The position numbers and the translations under genes are program-made. 57,418 nt of DNA from Deltaproteobacteria bacterium (GTDB taxonomy: Bacteria; Myxococcota_A; UBA796; UBA2385), in assembly GCA_018401435.1 (NCBI GenBank), contig JAGYJW010000042.1:1-57418 (forward strand), given 5' to 3'. Below the pieces are notes generated by a model. The model ran no database searches and was not told the origin of the DNA. It saw nothing but the letters and a program-made list of their open reading frames with translations. Below are positions 43,001 through 51,670 of the stretch, piece by piece (within the stretch, counting starts at the first letter, position 1; the number at the start of each line of letters is the position of its first letter).

Positions 43001-43195
43001 GAGATCGTGACCATCGTGGGTCCGGTCGAATCCGCCAAGACCCAGCTCGACGCGATGGGCGTCAAGTACGAGGTGGTGGACTGGGAAGGCCTCTACGTGT
43101 CCCAGCTCGACAAGAAGGAGCTGAAGGCCTACCAGAAGTCCAAGGCCAAGGAGGCCGCCGAGGCCGCCAAGAAGGCCGCCGGCGACCAGGGCTGA
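40097..43195 (+). CDS. Exported M16-family zinc metallopeptidase
   Basis: A 1032-aa insulinase/pitrilysin-type peptidase with a signal peptide (LGFLPLAFLALGSSALAA). The inverted zinc motif HAVEH near residue 97 and the distal Glu (EKSIVRNELRMGYES) form an active N-terminal half. The second half, starting around residue 580, repeats the fold (FKLDNGLEVVVMNHGEAPLVKVGLEV) but lacks HxxEH and keeps only the inactive-lobe landmark REEKGLTYGAYGY. Active and inactive lobes on one chain are usual for large M16 enzymes. It probably degrades peptides in the periplasm. The C-terminus is Lys/Ala-rich. The GGAG SD is eight bases upstream. Confidence 0.92.
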   Translation: MNKLGFLPLAFLALGSSALAATVPKATYQLQLDEYNINNVDYSFPSGLRILFQEDHTQPIVSVTNWFDRGSIYDGTNAAGESTEGVAHAVEHLAFRAKHGDLPKNWDVINQLGGVLNASTSREWTNYMTVAPVDAAVPLLRIEALRMEDGVAGVTAEDIESEKSIVRNELRMGYESGANGSAAIRTAFLHVPKLLYPDGHSYRNTTIGNHDTIKNIDLGTVQRYVQENYRPEFATIAMVGDFDLSEGQGFNMILDAFQGVEHLLMAEADAAAYKKLTDEAARAEYFGNWFEKTLVPYIQESASKPAKPRVDCANKVEPPMELASRETIKVKGMVDNSTVIAAWALPSGYCPEDVNMNIAANMLGNYIGVTLDPSYDPLSQEQEIEGLGCFVDADKRGSILMCMVEQGALSKDTPERLLDKVADALYMQTQPIDAVFKPFYDRSLQQARLGAMADVLGQTDNVASLYGRSFFVSQHAHYTGSPRFFSETITGYNTMDMEAARQLAGKYITRDRMARMIIEPIDEEERERLEAGASEADKDNKVAGEHRAKDDRSRQLFDPSVLTPEAIKGVTVVPDLSKAKIFKLDNGLEVVVMNHGEAPLVKVGLEVRGDDSSSPRYMLDRLASRLYSTATDSNSNPTENPMAVAGSVFRSGNMIYASGSSRNVDALLNKMRWHVEDYDWQMARKSTTLKSWAGAVKKDGKQPETWASRLRYERLLPDHPYGRWAKPTDYSALAKTSLDEVKSWTYQKWEPANARLVIVGKVDIKEAEELAREFFGSWTYRGSSQPGAVSPPPAPVTQPERQVLLFDKPIATQSKVQLSCQLAYEGRKDQPTLQVMGELLSFLAFERLREEKGLTYGAYGYPRRFWGNTTELIIASVIQNSGVGFGVKTMFDLVEETATGDLDEGMVATNKWNVARTSVTGIQSGDQMLDALLAPGPGEMESIRDYPQYLADVDKDALAAAVKPCYGHEIVTIVGPVESAKTQLDAMGVKYEVVDWEGLYVSQLDKKELKAYQKSKAKEAAEAAKKAAGDQG

Positions 43196-43210
43196 GCCCC
43201 GGCCCGGCGC

Positions 43211-44109
43211 TCAGGGCGCGCCCAGCGCCTTGAGCCTTGCGACATTGTCCCTTGCCTGGCCCAGGTAGTCGTAGCGACCGCCTGGGCCCGGCTGTTCCAG
43301 GGGGTCGAGGGTGAGCTGCAGGCCGCCCACCTGGGCCGCGACCGCGGCAGTGGGGGCGGCCTCCCACAGCAGCAAGGCGCGGGCATCGCCCTGGCGCCAG
43401 CCGGTCAATGCGGCCAAGGCGGCTTCGCCCACAGGCTGCTCCGGGTCCAGGTCGATGACCTGGATCGCCACCCCGCAGCGCTCCGCCAGGTAGGTGAAGC
43501 TGGGGTGGTTGGCGGCCAGCGGGCGCCCCCGCAGCACCGGGCAGGCGGCCTCCCATTCGGCCCCAAGCAGGCGCAGCTCCTCTTCCAGAATGAGCTGTAG
43601 GGCTTCAATCTCGGCGGATCGGTCGGGTAGGATCCGCGACAGGGCCGCGCCCACACGCTGGCCTTGCCGGGCGTAGCGGGCGGGGTCCATCCACAGGTGC
43701 GGGTCCGGGCCGCTGTGGCTGTGCAGGCCGCCTTCGCCGTGATCGTGGGCCAGGCCCGCGATCTCGATGAGGGGCTGGCCATCGGCCGCCAGCACCAGCC
43801 GGTTGAGGGGCAGGCTGGCGGCCCCCACCCAGGCCTCGTAGCCGGCCCCCGAGGCCACCAGCAGGCTGGCCTCGCTGGCCCGCAGCACCTGCGCGGCCGT
43901 AGGTTGGAAGCTGGGCGGATCGGCCCCGGCGTCCAGCAGCAAGGCCGTGTCGGCGGCTCCGGGGGCAGCAGCCGGTCCACCAGCCAGGCGGCCGGGTGGC
44001 TCAGGCTGAGCACCGTGGGGCGGGCGGGTGCCGGGACGGGCGCCGGGGCCTCAGCGCAGGCCGCTGTCGCCAGGATCGTGCCAATGCAAGCCGTTCTCAA
44101 GCAGGACAT
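43211..44109 (-). CDS. ZnuA/ABC-type metal-binding lipoprotein, frameshifted
   Basis: A periplasmic solute-binding protein of the cluster A-I (Zn/Mn) type. The leader ends ILATAAC. The N-terminal landmark (LSLSHPAAWLVDRLLPP) is in one frame, and the rest (LLLDAGADPPSFQPTAAQVL ... HSHSGPDPHLWMDP ... YDYLGQARDNVARL) is in another. One missing base in the C/G run near 43961-43966 would join them. Two His-rich sites (HDHGEGGLHSHSG and DPHLW) are as expected for zinc ligands. The 5' end overlaps the methylase gene by 59 bases. No ABC ATPase gene lies nearby. Confidence 0.72.
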
Positions 44110-45124
44110 GGTCCCTCGGGGTCACCAGAAAGAGGCGTTCGGTATTGCGCAGGTGGCCCACCGCGCCCACCTTCTCGCCCCCTGGGCTGAAGATGCCGAT
44201 GCGGGCGCCCACATAGCGCGGCGTGTCCTGGCTGAGCACCCGGACCCGCCCGCGGCCCGACAGCAGCTGCAGCATCTGGTCGAGGTGGATGAAGCCCTCG
44301 TCGCTGAAGCTGACCAGCAGGCAGCGGGCGTCGATCTGCTCGACCACATCCAGCAGGGCTGCGTGGATGCCCGGCTTGGAATTGAAGGCGCTGCGCCGAT
44401 CCTTGCAGTCCACCCGCTTGCAGGCCACCCCAAAGACCTCGGGCTGGTCCCAGCGCACCAGGCTCTCCCAGGCGTGGTAGTTGCCCAGGTACTTGTGTTG
44501 GTTGTAGGGCGGGTCGAGGTAGGCGAGGTCCCCGCTGAGCTGCCGAGCGGCGGCGGCGGCGTCCAGCTCGGTGGCCTGGGCCTTGCCCCCGGCGGCCTGG
44601 GGCAACAGCGGCGGCAGCTTCAGCTCCAGGGTCTTGTGGGCCCGGGGCGCCCACTGCTTGAGGTAGGCCATCTGTACGCCGGTGGTGCTGTCCACCTTGT
44701 CGGCCGCCAGCATCAGGGCGGTCAGCAGCACGGCCTCGCGCTCGGGCTCCAGCGCCAGGGCCGCGATGCCCTCTCGGATGGCGTCGATGCGGGCGCCATT
44801 GTGGGGCTGAAAGAAGCGACTGCGCTCGCAGAAGGTCTCGGTGAACCAGCCCGGCCGGGGCGGCAGGGCGGCCAGCCGGTCCAGCTGGGCCTGGGCCTCG
44901 GCCGCGTGGGTCTCGGCGTCGGCCTGCACCAGGCCCCGGGCCAGGGTGGCGGCGTAGGCGTTGTGGTCATTTGACAGCACCTGGTAGCCGGCGGCCTTGA
45001 GGGCCTGCCCCACCCGCGCGCTGCCGCTGAACAGGTCGATCACGCGCCGCGTCTCGGGCAGGGCCTGGACCGCCGCGGTGATGGTTGGGACGAGACGGCG
45101 CTTTGAACCGATATACTTGATCAT
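44051..45124 (-). CDS. D12-class N6-adenine DNA methyltransferase
   Basis: A 357-aa Dam-type methylase: MIKYIGSKRRLVP start, motif I DLFSGSARVGQAL, catalytic motif IV YLDPPYNQHKY. The Asp-Pro-Pro-Tyr with the N-terminal GSKRR is diagnostic of the D12 class. It probably methylates adenine; the site is unknown. Its ATG overlaps the permease stop as ATGA, and its 3' end overlaps the metal-binding lipoprotein gene. It thus sits inside a transport-like operon, which is unusual. No restriction enzyme is next to it. Confidence 0.88.
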   Translation of the reverse strand: MIKYIGSKRRLVPTITAAVQALPETRRVIDLFSGSARVGQALKAAGYQVLSNDHNAYAATLARGLVQADAETHAAEAQAQLDRLAALPPRPGWFTETFCERSRFFQPHNGARIDAIREGIAALALEPEREAVLLTALMLAADKVDSTTGVQMAYLKQWAPRAHKTLELKLPPLLPQAAGGKAQATELDAAAAARQLSGDLAYLDPPYNQHKYLGNYHAWESLVRWDQPEVFGVACKRVDCKDRRSAFNSKPGIHAALLDVVEQIDARCLLVSFSDEGFIHLDQMLQLLSGRGRVRVLSQDTPRYVGARIGIFSPGGEKVGAVGHLRNTERLFLVTPRDHVLLENGLHWHDPGDSGLR

Positions 45125-46217
45125 GGTGTCGCCTCGGCTACCCGCAGCAGCAGGGCCACCCCAGCGAGGCCGAGTCCAGCCATGCCGGCGCCCAGCAGGG
45201 CCAGCAGGGCCAGCTCCAGGGCGAAGAGGCCCCGAATCAGCCCTGGTCCGCCCCCCAGGGCGCGCAGCAGGGCCAGGGTGGGCGCCCGGCTGCGCTGGCT
45301 GAGGTCCAGCACGACCCCGGTCAGGGCCAGCAGGGCGACGCTGGCCGCCCCCAACCAGGCCAGGGCCAGGCGTCGCGGGAGGGTGGCGGCCTCCACCAGC
45401 GTCGCCCACAGCGACCCCGGCTGCACGGCCATGCGGTCCGGCAGGGCGTCCACCTCGGCCAGCAGCAGATCCCGGGCCCGGGGGCTCGCCGGGCGCAGCA
45501 CAAAGGCGGAGATGGGCTGCTCATCGACATCGCCATGGAGGTGGAGGGCGCTCCAGGGGTCGGCCCCCGTCGCGGCCTCGGCGTGGCCGTGCAGCGCGCC
45601 ATCCAGGGCCCAGAGGGTCTGCACCGGGGTCAACAGGGCGCCGTCCTCGGGCAAGGGGCTGCCCTGCAGGACGCCCACCACGGTGAGGGGGAGCGGCACG
45701 GGGCCACCCAGATTGTAGAGGTCGTCGGGGTCGGCCTGCACCCGGTCGCCGGGGGCCAGCCCCAGGCGCCGGGCGGCCGTGGCGCCCACCACCACCTCGC
45801 CGGGCAGGGCGGCGGCCCGTCCTTCGCGGATCGGAAGATCCCAGGCCGATAGCCAGTCGGCGCCCACCCCCACCAGCGGCAGGCCCTGCACCCGCCGGCC
45901 CGCACCGGCAGGGGCAGCACCTGCACATCGCCCCGGTCCAGCAGCGGTCGCCGGGCGCCCCAGGGCAGGGCCGGCGGCGGCGCGCCCACAAAGGCCAGGG
46001 TGGACAGGCAGAGGCCATAGGGGTCGCCAGCCCGGGCCAGCACCACCGGCGCGCCATCCAGCCGCGCCTCCACCCGGTCCAGCAGGGTCTGGCCCAGCAG
46101 CAGCGTCAGCCCAGGCAGAAAGAGGGCCACCGCCAGCCCCAGGGCCAGGGCCCCGGTGCGTCCGGGTGTGGCTGCGGCCAGGCGGCCCGCCACACGAAGC
46201 TGGTCGGTCCAACGCAT
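45121..46217 (-). CDS. FtsX/MacB-like ABC transporter permease, frameshifted
   Basis: About 365 aa after repair. The N-terminal helix (LALGLAVALFLPGLTLLLGQTLL) and a MacB-like periplasmic domain start in one frame. After one missing base near 45895-45910 the protein continues as GLPLVGVGADWLSAWDLPI, LPGEVVVGATAARRLG and LTVVGVLQGSPLPEDG. Three C-terminal helices end in the FtsX region (FALELALLALLGAGMAGLGLAG). It should belong to an ABC system moving lipoproteins or envelope substrates, but the ATPase partner is not encoded nearby. It is 9 bp downstream of the small lipoprotein and coupled to the methylase. Confidence 0.72.
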
Positions 46218-46226
46218 CGCTGTGCC

Positions 46227-46754
46227 CTATCGGGGTTCGGGAGGGTCGGGGGCCACGGGCGTGGGCGCCGCCGAGGGCAGCGCCACCCAGTCGACCGGGC
46301 TGAGCCCTGCGATGCGCCAGCCCGTGTCAGCGGGAATCACCCAGAAGCGCGCGGTGGCCCGCAGGTGGCGCGGGTGGATGTGTCCGCTGTGTTCCAGGGA
46401 CCCCCGGGTGCGCCAGTGGGCCTCCAGCTCAACCCCCCGGGACGAGGAGCCGACGATCTCGGTGCGTTCATGGGTGACCTCGTCCAGAATGAGCTTGGCA
46501 TGAGCATCCTGGCGATCGCGGGCGGCGGATTCAGCCCGGCGGAAGCGCTCGGTCAGGGCCTCACCCACGAATGCCTGGGCCAGGGCCGCGTGGCGCGTCG
46601 TCGCGTCGGGTGCCACCGCCAGATCCAGCTGGGCTTGGGCGTGGCGCGCTTCGAAGTCCGCGATCAGCGCAGCGCCCCCCGCCGCACCCGTCGGGTGTCC
46701 GGGGCCGCAGGACGCGACCAGCAGCAGGCAGGGGGCGAAGGGCGCGCGGTGCAT
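46227..46754 (-). CDS. Small lipoprotein, unknown
   Basis: The ATG at 46754 is chosen to fit the signal peptide PFAPCLLLVASC (lipid Cys16). The 175-aa product has an Ala/Arg/Glu-rich helical first half and a beta-like second half (EIVGSSSRGVELEAHWRTRG ... RATARFWVIPADTGWRIAG) resembling a small NTF2/SnoaL-like cone. It heads the operon with the permease, methylase and metal-binding protein. The family is unassigned. Confidence 0.65.
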   Translation of the reverse strand: MHRAPFAPCLLLVASCGPGHPTGAAGGAALIADFEARHAQAQLDLAVAPDATTRHAALAQAFVGEALTERFRRAESAARDRQDAHAKLILDEVTHERTEIVGSSSRGVELEAHWRTRGSLEHSGHIHPRHLRATARFWVIPADTGWRIAGLSPVDWVALPSAAPTPVAPDPPEPR

Positions 46755-46852
46755 ACAGGCTCGGCAGAAGGGCGGAAGCAACAAGGTAGCCCGGCCGCTT
46801 GCCCACGCCCGAGCGGGCTACAGGAGGGCTGGTCCCCTCACCCGGAGACTGC

Positions 46853-48275
46853 ATGTCCCTGCAACCCCCAGCCCAAGGGCGCCCCTGGCGAATCGCCGTG
46901 GTCGGCTCGGGCCCTTCGGGCTTCTACGCCGTCCAGGCCCTGCATCGCCTGCGGGACTTCCCGGTCCAGGTCGATCTCTTCGACCGCCTGCCCACCCCCT
47001 TTGGGCTGGTGCGCGGCGGGGTGGCGCCCGACCACCAGAATATCAAGGCCGTCACCCGCTCCTATGACCGCCAGGCCGCACGCACCGAGGGGCTGCGCTT
47101 CTTTGGCAATGTGCAGGTGGGCCGCGATCTCAGCGTGGCCGATCTGGAGTCCCTCTATGACGCCACCATCTGGGCCAATGGCCACGAAGGTGCGCGCACG
47201 CTGGGCATTCCCGGAGAGGACCTGGACGGTGTGGCCTCGGCCGCGCACTTCGTCTTCTGGTACAACGGCCACCCGGATCACGTCGATCGCAGCTACCCCC
47301 TTGGCCGTGCACAAAAGGCTGTGGTGGTGGGCAATGGCAACGTGGCCATCGACGTGGCCCGGATCCTCAGCCAGGACCCCGAGCGCCTGGCCCTCACCGA
47401 CATCGCGCAGCATGCCCTGGACCAGCTCCGCGGCAGCGCGGTGCGGTCGGTGGATGTCTTGGGCCGGCGGGGCCCGGAACAGGCCTCCTTCACCCCCACC
47501 GAGCTGGCCGAGCTGGCCGAGCTGCCCTGCCTGGACCTGCGGGTGGGCGCCGATGGCGTGGCCGAGGCCCACCCCGACGAAGCCGACGCGGCGGTGCGCA
47601 AGAACATCGAGCTGCTCAGCCGCCAGGCCAGCCGGGAGCCCCTGGATCGCCCGCGATCCATCCGGCTGCGCTTCTTTGTGTCGCCGATCGCCTTTGTCGG
47701 GGACGATCAGGGGCGGCTGCGGGCGGTGCGCCTGGCGCGCAACGCGCTGGTGGCGCGTGGGGGGCGCCTGTCCGCCCAGCCCACCGGCGAGGTGTGGGAG
47801 GAGCCCTGCCAGCTGGCCTTGACGGCCATCGGCTACCGGGGCCTGCAGATCCCAGGCATGCCCTTTGACCCGCAGCTGGGGCGCATGCCCAGCGAGGCGG
47901 GCCGGGTCTTGGCGGCGCCGGGGGCCGCCGCTCCCGGCCACTATGTGGTGGGGTGGGCCCGGCGGGGCCCACCGGCGTGGTGGGCACCAGCAAGCCCGAC
48001 GCCGAAGACACGGTGGCCCGCCTGTGGGAGGACCACCTGGGGCGGAGCCGCCCCTGCGCCCCGACACCGATGTGGCCGCGCTCCTGGACGCCCGCGGCGT
48101 GCGCGCGGTCAGCTTCGACGAGTGGCGCCGCATCGACGCCGCCGAGCAGCTGGCCGGCAAGCTGCAGGGCCGGGTGCGCGTGAAGCTGACCTCGGTGGCC
48201 GAGATGCTCGATCTGCTGGCGACAGAGCCCGGGGCCGATCAGCGCGAGACGGCCGCCACGCCCCCGCTCCCATAA
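46853..48275 (+). CDS. FprA-type ferredoxin/flavodoxin-NADP+ reductase, frameshifted
   Basis: An adrenodoxin-reductase-like flavoprotein passing electrons between NADPH and ferredoxin. FAD motif VVGSGPSGFYA, then FDRLPTPFGLVRGGVAPDH, the NADP motif VVGNGNVAIDVARIL and GYRGLQIPGMPFD are in frame. At the conserved GWARRGPTGVVGTSK motif one G is missing in a G run (47964-47967), and a second G at 48039-48042. With both corrected the protein continues to EWRRIDAAEQLAGKLQGR and stops at 48275. The ATG has GGAG. The last 37 bases overlap the convergent arylsulfotransferase-like gene. Confidence 0.85.
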
Positions 48276-49855
48276 AGGCTGGACACCTTCTCCCCCCGAT
48301 AGGCGATGTAGCCGGGGCTGTCGAAGTCCCCCCAATTGCCCACCACCACCTCCATGGCCACCTCGAAGGCGCCGGGTTCCCCCGATAGCTCCACGAAGCG
48401 GGGGGTGAGGTGCACATTGAGCTGGCCGTCGATGGTGCGCACCGCATCCACGACGCCGCCGTCGGTCACCAGCAGGTTGCCATTGGCCAGCACGTCCACA
48501 TCGCCGGCTGCGGGCACATAATAGGGGCTGATGCCCCGCCACTCCCAGACCTGGGTGAGGGTGCGGGCCTCCCAATCCACGGCGAATTCCACGATGCGGG
48601 TATTGGGCAGGGACTCCCCGGGGCGGTTCGCGCCATTGTCGTAGAGCAGCAGGTGCCCGTCTTGGCGCAGCTTTGGGCTGTGTTGGGCCGAGAACCAGCG
48701 CCCCGACGTCAGGGTGAAGTCGCCCTCGTGGCCAAGCCGATTCAGCAGCGCGCCGCTGTCCCGGTCAATCTGCAGGATCCAGTCCTGGTTGCGCAGGCTC
48801 ACCAGCCAGGTGCGGCCCTCATCCAACCGCAGCAAGGCGTTGCCGTGGCTGAGATCCTTGGGGTCGGGGCCGGGCCCATAGGGATCGATCTGCCAAAAAG
48901 GCAGGTCGAAATCTGGCAAGGTGCGAAGCGGGTCCAGCAGGTCAAAGAGGTGGACCTGTCGGTGGATCGCGCCCGACCAGTCCGTCTCGACCAGGACATC
49001 GGCCACCACATTGTGGCTGCGCGTGCCCCCCGCGCCATCGTCATAGCCGTCGATGCTGCGCATCTCGCTGCTGAGCAGCAGCAGCCGCGTCTCGGCGCTG
49101 TCGTCCGGATTCTGGAAGGCGAGGTAGTCGTGGTGCACCGTGTCCATGCCGTGCTCGCGCACGGGCAGCCGGTGCACCACCCGGCCCAGGGGGTCCACGG
49201 CGACGGCGTTGTCGACCAGCTCGGTCAGCAGCAGGGTGCCGTCGGCCTGCACATCGAAGGTGGAGGAGATCTGGGTGGAGATGAGCCAGCAGACCTCGCC
49301 TTCCTCGTCAAAACCAAGGACATAGCCCCAGTCTGGGATGGGGCCGCCGATCCACTTCGACAGGGGCACCAGCACGAAGCCGGGCTGGATGCGGTCGGGA
49401 AGCAGGGCGCGCACGTCGATGGGGGGCAGGTCCGCGGGCAGGCTGCCGGTGCGCACCTCGGCCGAGCCGCTGGTTGTGCGCCCATCGTCCAGGCTGACCT
49501 GCAGGTCCAGGGCGTAGTCGCGGTCGGCGCGCAGACCCAAGAAGGGCACCGTGACGGGGCTGGGGCCGATGGCAAAGGGGGGCATGTCCCGGGTGGGGGC
49601 GCCCTCGCTGCTGGCCTGCAGCGTGGCCGTGCCCGGCACTTCGGCCGCCAGGGTGATCCAGACCACCAGGGGGCGGTCGGGATCCCGCGCCACGCTGAAT
49701 TCGGTGAGCGCCTCGCCCAACACCGGCTCCTCCCAGCCGCTGTCGGTGGCGCCGTCGGTGGCGCCGTCGGGCGGGCCCAGGGGGTTGGCCTTGCCCGACG
49801 CGGAGCAGGCCACAAGGCAGGCGCAGGCCAGCAGGGACGAGAGGAGCGGGCGCAT
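48239..49855 (-). CDS. Arylsulfotransferase (ASST)-like lipoprotein
   Basis: A 538-aa protein with the lipobox LVAC (Cys17) and a short Asp/Gly/Thr linker (DGATDGATDSG). A fibronectin-like stretch of about 100 residues precedes the beta-propeller. Propeller landmarks are HGMDTVHHDYLAF, DLSHGNALLRLDEG, LVSLRNQDWILQID and SAQHSPKLRQDGHLLLYDNG, with an ASST-type His at AQHSP. PAPS-independent sulfotransferases of this kind act on phenols, but lipoproteins of this clade have no proven substrate. It converges on the ferredoxin reductase gene. Confidence 0.82.
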   Translation of the reverse strand: MRPLLSSLLACACLVACSASGKANPLGPPDGATDGATDSGWEEPVLGEALTEFSVARDPDRPLVVWITLAAEVPGTATLQASSEGAPTRDMPPFAIGPSPVTVPFLGLRADRDYALDLQVSLDDGRTTSGSAEVRTGSLPADLPPIDVRALLPDRIQPGFVLVPLSKWIGGPIPDWGYVLGFDEEGEVCWLISTQISSTFDVQADGTLLLTELVDNAVAVDPLGRVVHRLPVREHGMDTVHHDYLAFQNPDDSAETRLLLLSSEMRSIDGYDDGAGGTRSHNVVADVLVETDWSGAIHRQVHLFDLLDPLRTLPDFDLPFWQIDPYGPGPDPKDLSHGNALLRLDEGRTWLVSLRNQDWILQIDRDSGALLNRLGHEGDFTLTSGRWFSAQHSPKLRQDGHLLLYDNGANRPGESLPNTRIVEFAVDWEARTLTQVWEWRGISPYYVPAAGDVDVLANGNLLVTDGGVVDAVRTIDGQLNVHLTPRFVELSGEPGAFEVAMEVVVGNWGDFDSPGYIAYRGEKVSSLYGSGGVAAVSR

Positions 49856-49936
49856 GGTCTGGCCGGTGGAGATGGGGGCCTAGCTTAGCACCCGCCCAGG
49901 GCGCTCGGGGGAGCGGGCAGATGGCCCGCGTCGCCT

Positions 49937-49942
49937 TATGAT
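49937..49942 (+). promoter_or_regulatory. Candidate -10 element of a leaderless carbamoyltransferase transcript
   Basis: TATGAT ends six bases before the ATG at 49949, and no SD is present. The transcript would start at or within a base or two of the start codon. The -35 region is not recognisable. Confidence 0.4.
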
Positions 49943-49948
49943 GGCGGC

Positions 49949-51658
49949 ATGATCGTCCTCGGCCTCGCAGACAACCACGACAGCGGCGCAGCCGTCGTCA
50001 TCGACGGGCGGCTGGTCTCTGCCGTCAACCAGGAGCGGGTGGACCGGGTCAAGCTGTCCGGCGCCTTTCCGTGGGGGGCCATGGACAGCGCCTTGGCCGT
50101 CGCCGGGGTCAAAGAGCGCGAGGTGGACCGCATCGTGGTGGGCAGCGGCTTCACCCCCTCGACCGCCTTGCGGGCCCTGCCCGGCCTGCACCATGGCGCG
50201 CGGGCGGGCGGCCAGTTCTCGCCGCTGCTGCACGCCTATATCGTCTACCAGTCCATTCTCCGCAAGACGGGGCTGCATGCCATCGAGGTGGACGCCAGCC
50301 AGGCCCTGCTGGAGAAGCGGCTGCTGTCCAAGCGTCCCTTCAGCCGCGCCACCGTGCGCATGATGGACCACCACGACGCCCACGCCCACGCCGCCTACCG
50401 CACCCAGCCCCGGGATCGCTGCCTGGTGCTGACGGTGGACGCCATGGGCGATGGCACGACGGCCACGGCATCGCTGGCAGACAACGGGCAATTGGACCGG
50501 CTGTGGCGGCAGTCGGGGCTGGCCAGCATCGGCACCTTCTACAGCCGCATCACGGAGCTGCTGGGCTTCAAGCCGGTCCGTCACGAGGGCAAGGTCACCG
50601 GCCTCGCGGCCTATGCCACCCCTCCCCCGGCGCTGCTGCGGCAGCTGCGGCGGCGCATGGCCTTTGAGGGTCCGGGCTTCTCCCGGGTGCCCATCAGCCC
50701 GCCGGATCGCGCCGACGATCTGTACTGGCGCGACATCCTGCGCCACAGCCGCGAGGAGGTCGCCGCCGCAGCCCAGCAGGTGCTGGAAGAGGCCGTGACC
50801 GCATTCGTGACCTTCTGGGTGGATCGCACGGGCTGCCGGGATGTCGCGGTCGCCGGCGGCGTCTTCGCCAATGTGAAGCTCAACCAGCGCATCCACGAGC
50901 TGGCCGATGTGGACAGCCTGTGGGTGGTGCCCCATATGGGCGATGGCGGCCTCGCGGTGGGTGCGGCCCTGGCCCAGGCCGGCACCGCCCCCCACCGGCT
51001 GGCCGACGCCTTCTTGGGTGCGGAATTCCCCCGGTCCGACCTGCACAAGGCCCTCAAGCGAGGAGACTTGCAGATCGGGGATTTCGACGCCTTGCCCCCG
51101 GTGGGCGGCGTGGCCGCCGATGTGGAGCGCGCTGCGGGCATTCTCGCCGAAAGAGGCGTCGTGGCGCGTTTTCAAGGGCGTATGGAGTGGGGGCCCCGCG
51201 CCTTGGGCAACCGCAGCGTGCTGGCCCGGCCCGACGACCCCGCCATCAACGACTGGCTCAATGCCAAGCTCTCCCGCAGCGAATTCATGCCCTTTGCGCC
51301 CATGGTGCGGGCCGAAGACGCGCCGCGCTGGTTCTCGAATTTCGACGCCGCCGCCGACGCCGCCCGCTTCATGACCGCTTGCTTCGGCTGCGACGCCGAC
51401 TTCCGGGCCCGCTGCGCTGCGGCGGTGCATGTGGACGGCACGGCGCGCCCCCAGGTGGTGCACGCCGCCGAAAATCCCAGCCTGCACGCCTTGCTCACCC
51501 GGGTGGGCGAGCTGACCGGCACGCCGGTGCTGGTCAACACCTCCTTCAACCTGCACGAGGAGCCCATCGTGCACACCCCCAGCGACGCCGTGCGGGCCTT
51601 TGTCCAGGCCGGTCTGGACGCGCTGTGGATGGGCCCCTTTGTGGCCACCGCTGGCTGA
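49949..51658 (+). CDS. NodU/CmcH-family carbamoyltransferase
   Basis: A 569-aa enzyme transferring carbamoyl from carbamoyl phosphate, via a carbamoyl-adenylate, to a hydroxyl. The Kae1-like N-domain has LGLADNHDSGAAVV, MDHHDAHAHAAYR and VAVAGGVFANVKLN. The YrdC-like C-domain has EWGPRALGNRS and LVNTSFNLHEEPIV. The metal and nucleotide residues of the TobZ class are therefore visible. Substrates in the family include Nod factors, antibiotics and sugars. No biosynthetic cluster is nearby, so the acceptor is unknown. It converges on aat, 12 bp apart. Confidence 0.9.
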   Translation: MIVLGLADNHDSGAAVVIDGRLVSAVNQERVDRVKLSGAFPWGAMDSALAVAGVKEREVDRIVVGSGFTPSTALRALPGLHHGARAGGQFSPLLHAYIVYQSILRKTGLHAIEVDASQALLEKRLLSKRPFSRATVRMMDHHDAHAHAAYRTQPRDRCLVLTVDAMGDGTTATASLADNGQLDRLWRQSGLASIGTFYSRITELLGFKPVRHEGKVTGLAAYATPPPALLRQLRRRMAFEGPGFSRVPISPPDRADDLYWRDILRHSREEVAAAAQQVLEEAVTAFVTFWVDRTGCRDVAVAGGVFANVKLNQRIHELADVDSLWVVPHMGDGGLAVGAALAQAGTAPHRLADAFLGAEFPRSDLHKALKRGDLQIGDFDALPPVGGVAADVERAAGILAERGVVARFQGRMEWGPRALGNRSVLARPDDPAINDWLNAKLSRSEFMPFAPMVRAEDAPRWFSNFDAAADAARFMTACFGCDADFRARCAAAVHVDGTARPQVVHAAENPSLHALLTRVGELTGTPVLVNTSFNLHEEPIVHTPSDAVRAFVQAGLDALWMGPFVATAG

Positions 51659-51670
51659 GAGGGCAGCGGC

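Noticed and set aside
44051..45124. Complete restriction-modification system
   Set aside because: No endonuclease-like gene is present on either side; flanking genes are a permease and a metal-binding lipoprotein.
49949..51658. Natural-product gene cluster around the carbamoyltransferase
   Set aside because: No synthase, tailoring or transport genes are adjacent; neighbours are a lipoprotein and aat.
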